From contig JABSRR010000144.1 in the NCBI GenBank assembly GCA_013215025.1, forward strand, positions 1 through 16,711: a stretch of 16,711 nucleotides of DNA, given 5' to 3'. The position numbers were made by a program, and so were the translations under genes. Under the pieces are notes generated by a model. The model saw only the letters and a program-made list of their open reading frames with translations, made no database searches and was not told where the DNA came from. Below are positions 16,087-16,711 of the stretch, piece after piece; positions within the stretch are counted from its first letter, which is position 1; every line of letters starts with the position of its first letter. This DNA comes from Pseudomonadales bacterium (GTDB taxonomy: Bacteria > Pseudomonadota > Gammaproteobacteria > Pseudomonadales > DT-91).

Positions 16087-16464
16087 ATGAGTTTTCAAGC
16101 CGACATCGACATCAGTGTTCAAACCCAATTTTTAGAGCAGGAGTCTGAACCACAGTCAAAGCGCTACGTTTTTGCCTATACGATTGAAATCACCAATCAC
16201 TCAGTGGCAGCAATTCAGTTATTAAATCGCTATTGGAAAATTACTGACGCCAACAATCAGGTGCAAGAGGTTGCTGGCGAAGGGGTTGTTGGCAAACAAC
16301 CTGAGATTCAGCCGGGGCAGAGCTTCAGCTACTCATCAGGTGCAGTACTTGAAACCTCGGCGGGCATGATGGAAGGCCATTATGAATTTATCAATCACGA
16401 TCAACAGCTGTTTCAAGCGGCGATTCCCGCTTTTGCCTTGATCGACCCACGGCAACTGCATTAA
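16087..16464 (+). CDS. apaG: ApaG domain protein
   Basis: ApaG is a small beta-sandwich (fibronectin-III-like) protein that binds divalent metals; its cellular job is poorly defined, though it is tied to the diadenosine-polyphosphate phosphatase gene apaH in many genomes. The 125-residue product is full length, with the family core FAYTIEITNHS (29-39), LLNRYWKITDANN (45-57), EVAGEGVVGKQPEIQPG (glycine-rich loop, about 61-77) and a C-terminal MMEGHYEF motif. It follows rsmA, as in E. coli, but apaH is not next; a TatD-family gene begins 16 bp downstream. Confidence 0.95.
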   Translation: MSFQADIDISVQTQFLEQESEPQSKRYVFAYTIEITNHSVAAIQLLNRYWKITDANNQVQEVAGEGVVGKQPEIQPGQSFSYSSGAVLETSAGMMEGHYEFINHDQQLFQAAIPAFALIDPRQLH

Positions 16465-16480
16465 TTGCAGCGTAAGCCTT

Positions 16481-16711
16481 ATGTGGATCGATAGTCATTG
16501 TCACCTCGATTTAATTGACCCACAGCTTAGTACTCAGCCAGCGTTTTTTCAGAGCCTACAGGATGCAGGCATTAAGGCCATCTGTGTACCCGGCACCCAA
16601 GGCCTAGCCAGCTTACCCGAGGCGTTTTCAAAGCAGTGTGACAATGTAAAAATATTTCATGCCTTTGGTTTTCACCCTTGGTTTATTGATAAGTCTCCCT
16701 ACTATAACAGT
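16481..16711 (+). CDS. TatD-family metal-dependent hydrolase, N-terminal part
   Basis: The first 77 codons of a gene running off the right edge. The start MWIDSHCHLDLI carries the HxH metal motif of the TatD amidohydrolase family (His6 and His8), and AFGFHPW near residues 65-71 matches the second conserved family block (GxHP). The intervening AGIKAICVPGTQ fits the first strand and helix of the barrel. The early sequence looks closer to the YjjV-type branch than to TatD itself, judged by eye. Family members are nucleases or deacylases, and the substrate of this branch is uncertain. The frame opens 16 bp after apaG and is probably co-transcribed with it. Confidence 0.85.
   Translation, partial: MWIDSHCHLDLIDPQLSTQPAFFQSLQDAGIKAICVPGTQGLASLPEAFSKQCDNVKIFHAFGFHPWFIDKSPYYNS

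Overview
The window looks like chromosomal DNA from a free-living, non-enteric gammaproteobacterium, probably a marine relative of the pseudomonads or Cellvibrionales. This is inferred from family content and gene order only. The evidence is the amgK-murU peptidoglycan-recycling pair (absent from E. coli), next to and divergent from lptD-surA-pdxA-rsmA-apaG; rpe-gph before trpE, as in Pseudomonas; and a trpC not fused to trpF. Most of the window is conserved housekeeping DNA with tight, often overlapping genes. I see no tRNA, rRNA, CRISPR array, transposase or phage gene.

Minus strand, right to left. 9814-6514: amgK, murU, rpe, gph (cell-wall sugar salvage, pentose phosphate epimerase, phosphoglycolate phosphatase). 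5330-1368: trpE, trpG, trpD, trpC (chorismate to indole-3-glycerol phosphate). 1324-1: mlaC, ibaG and the start of murA. The last block resembles the end of the classic mlaFEDCB-ibaG-murA cluster, but mlaFED is replaced by the trp genes and mlaB is missing.

Plus strand, 10015 to the end: lptD, surA, pdxA, rsmA, apaG and the start of a TatD-family hydrolase where many relatives have apaH. lptD, surA and pdxA overlap at stop/start codons and rsmA follows closely. apaG has its own likely promoter and a leader hairpin.

The least ordinary part is the 1.18 kb between gph and trpE (5331-6513). It holds: (a) a candidate 24-codon trp leader peptide with a Trp-Arg-Trp motif just upstream of trpE; (b) inverted repeats in the same leader; (c) a terminator-like hairpin; (d) two small plus-strand ORFs of 51 and 41 codons, each with a good ribosome binding site, set against the surrounding genes, the second resembling a Flp-type pilin with an altered processing motif; and (e) two unrelated short-unit tandem repeat arrays (4 x 16 bp and 5 x 14 bp). 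These are the main candidates for undescribed biology. None can be proved from the sequence alone.
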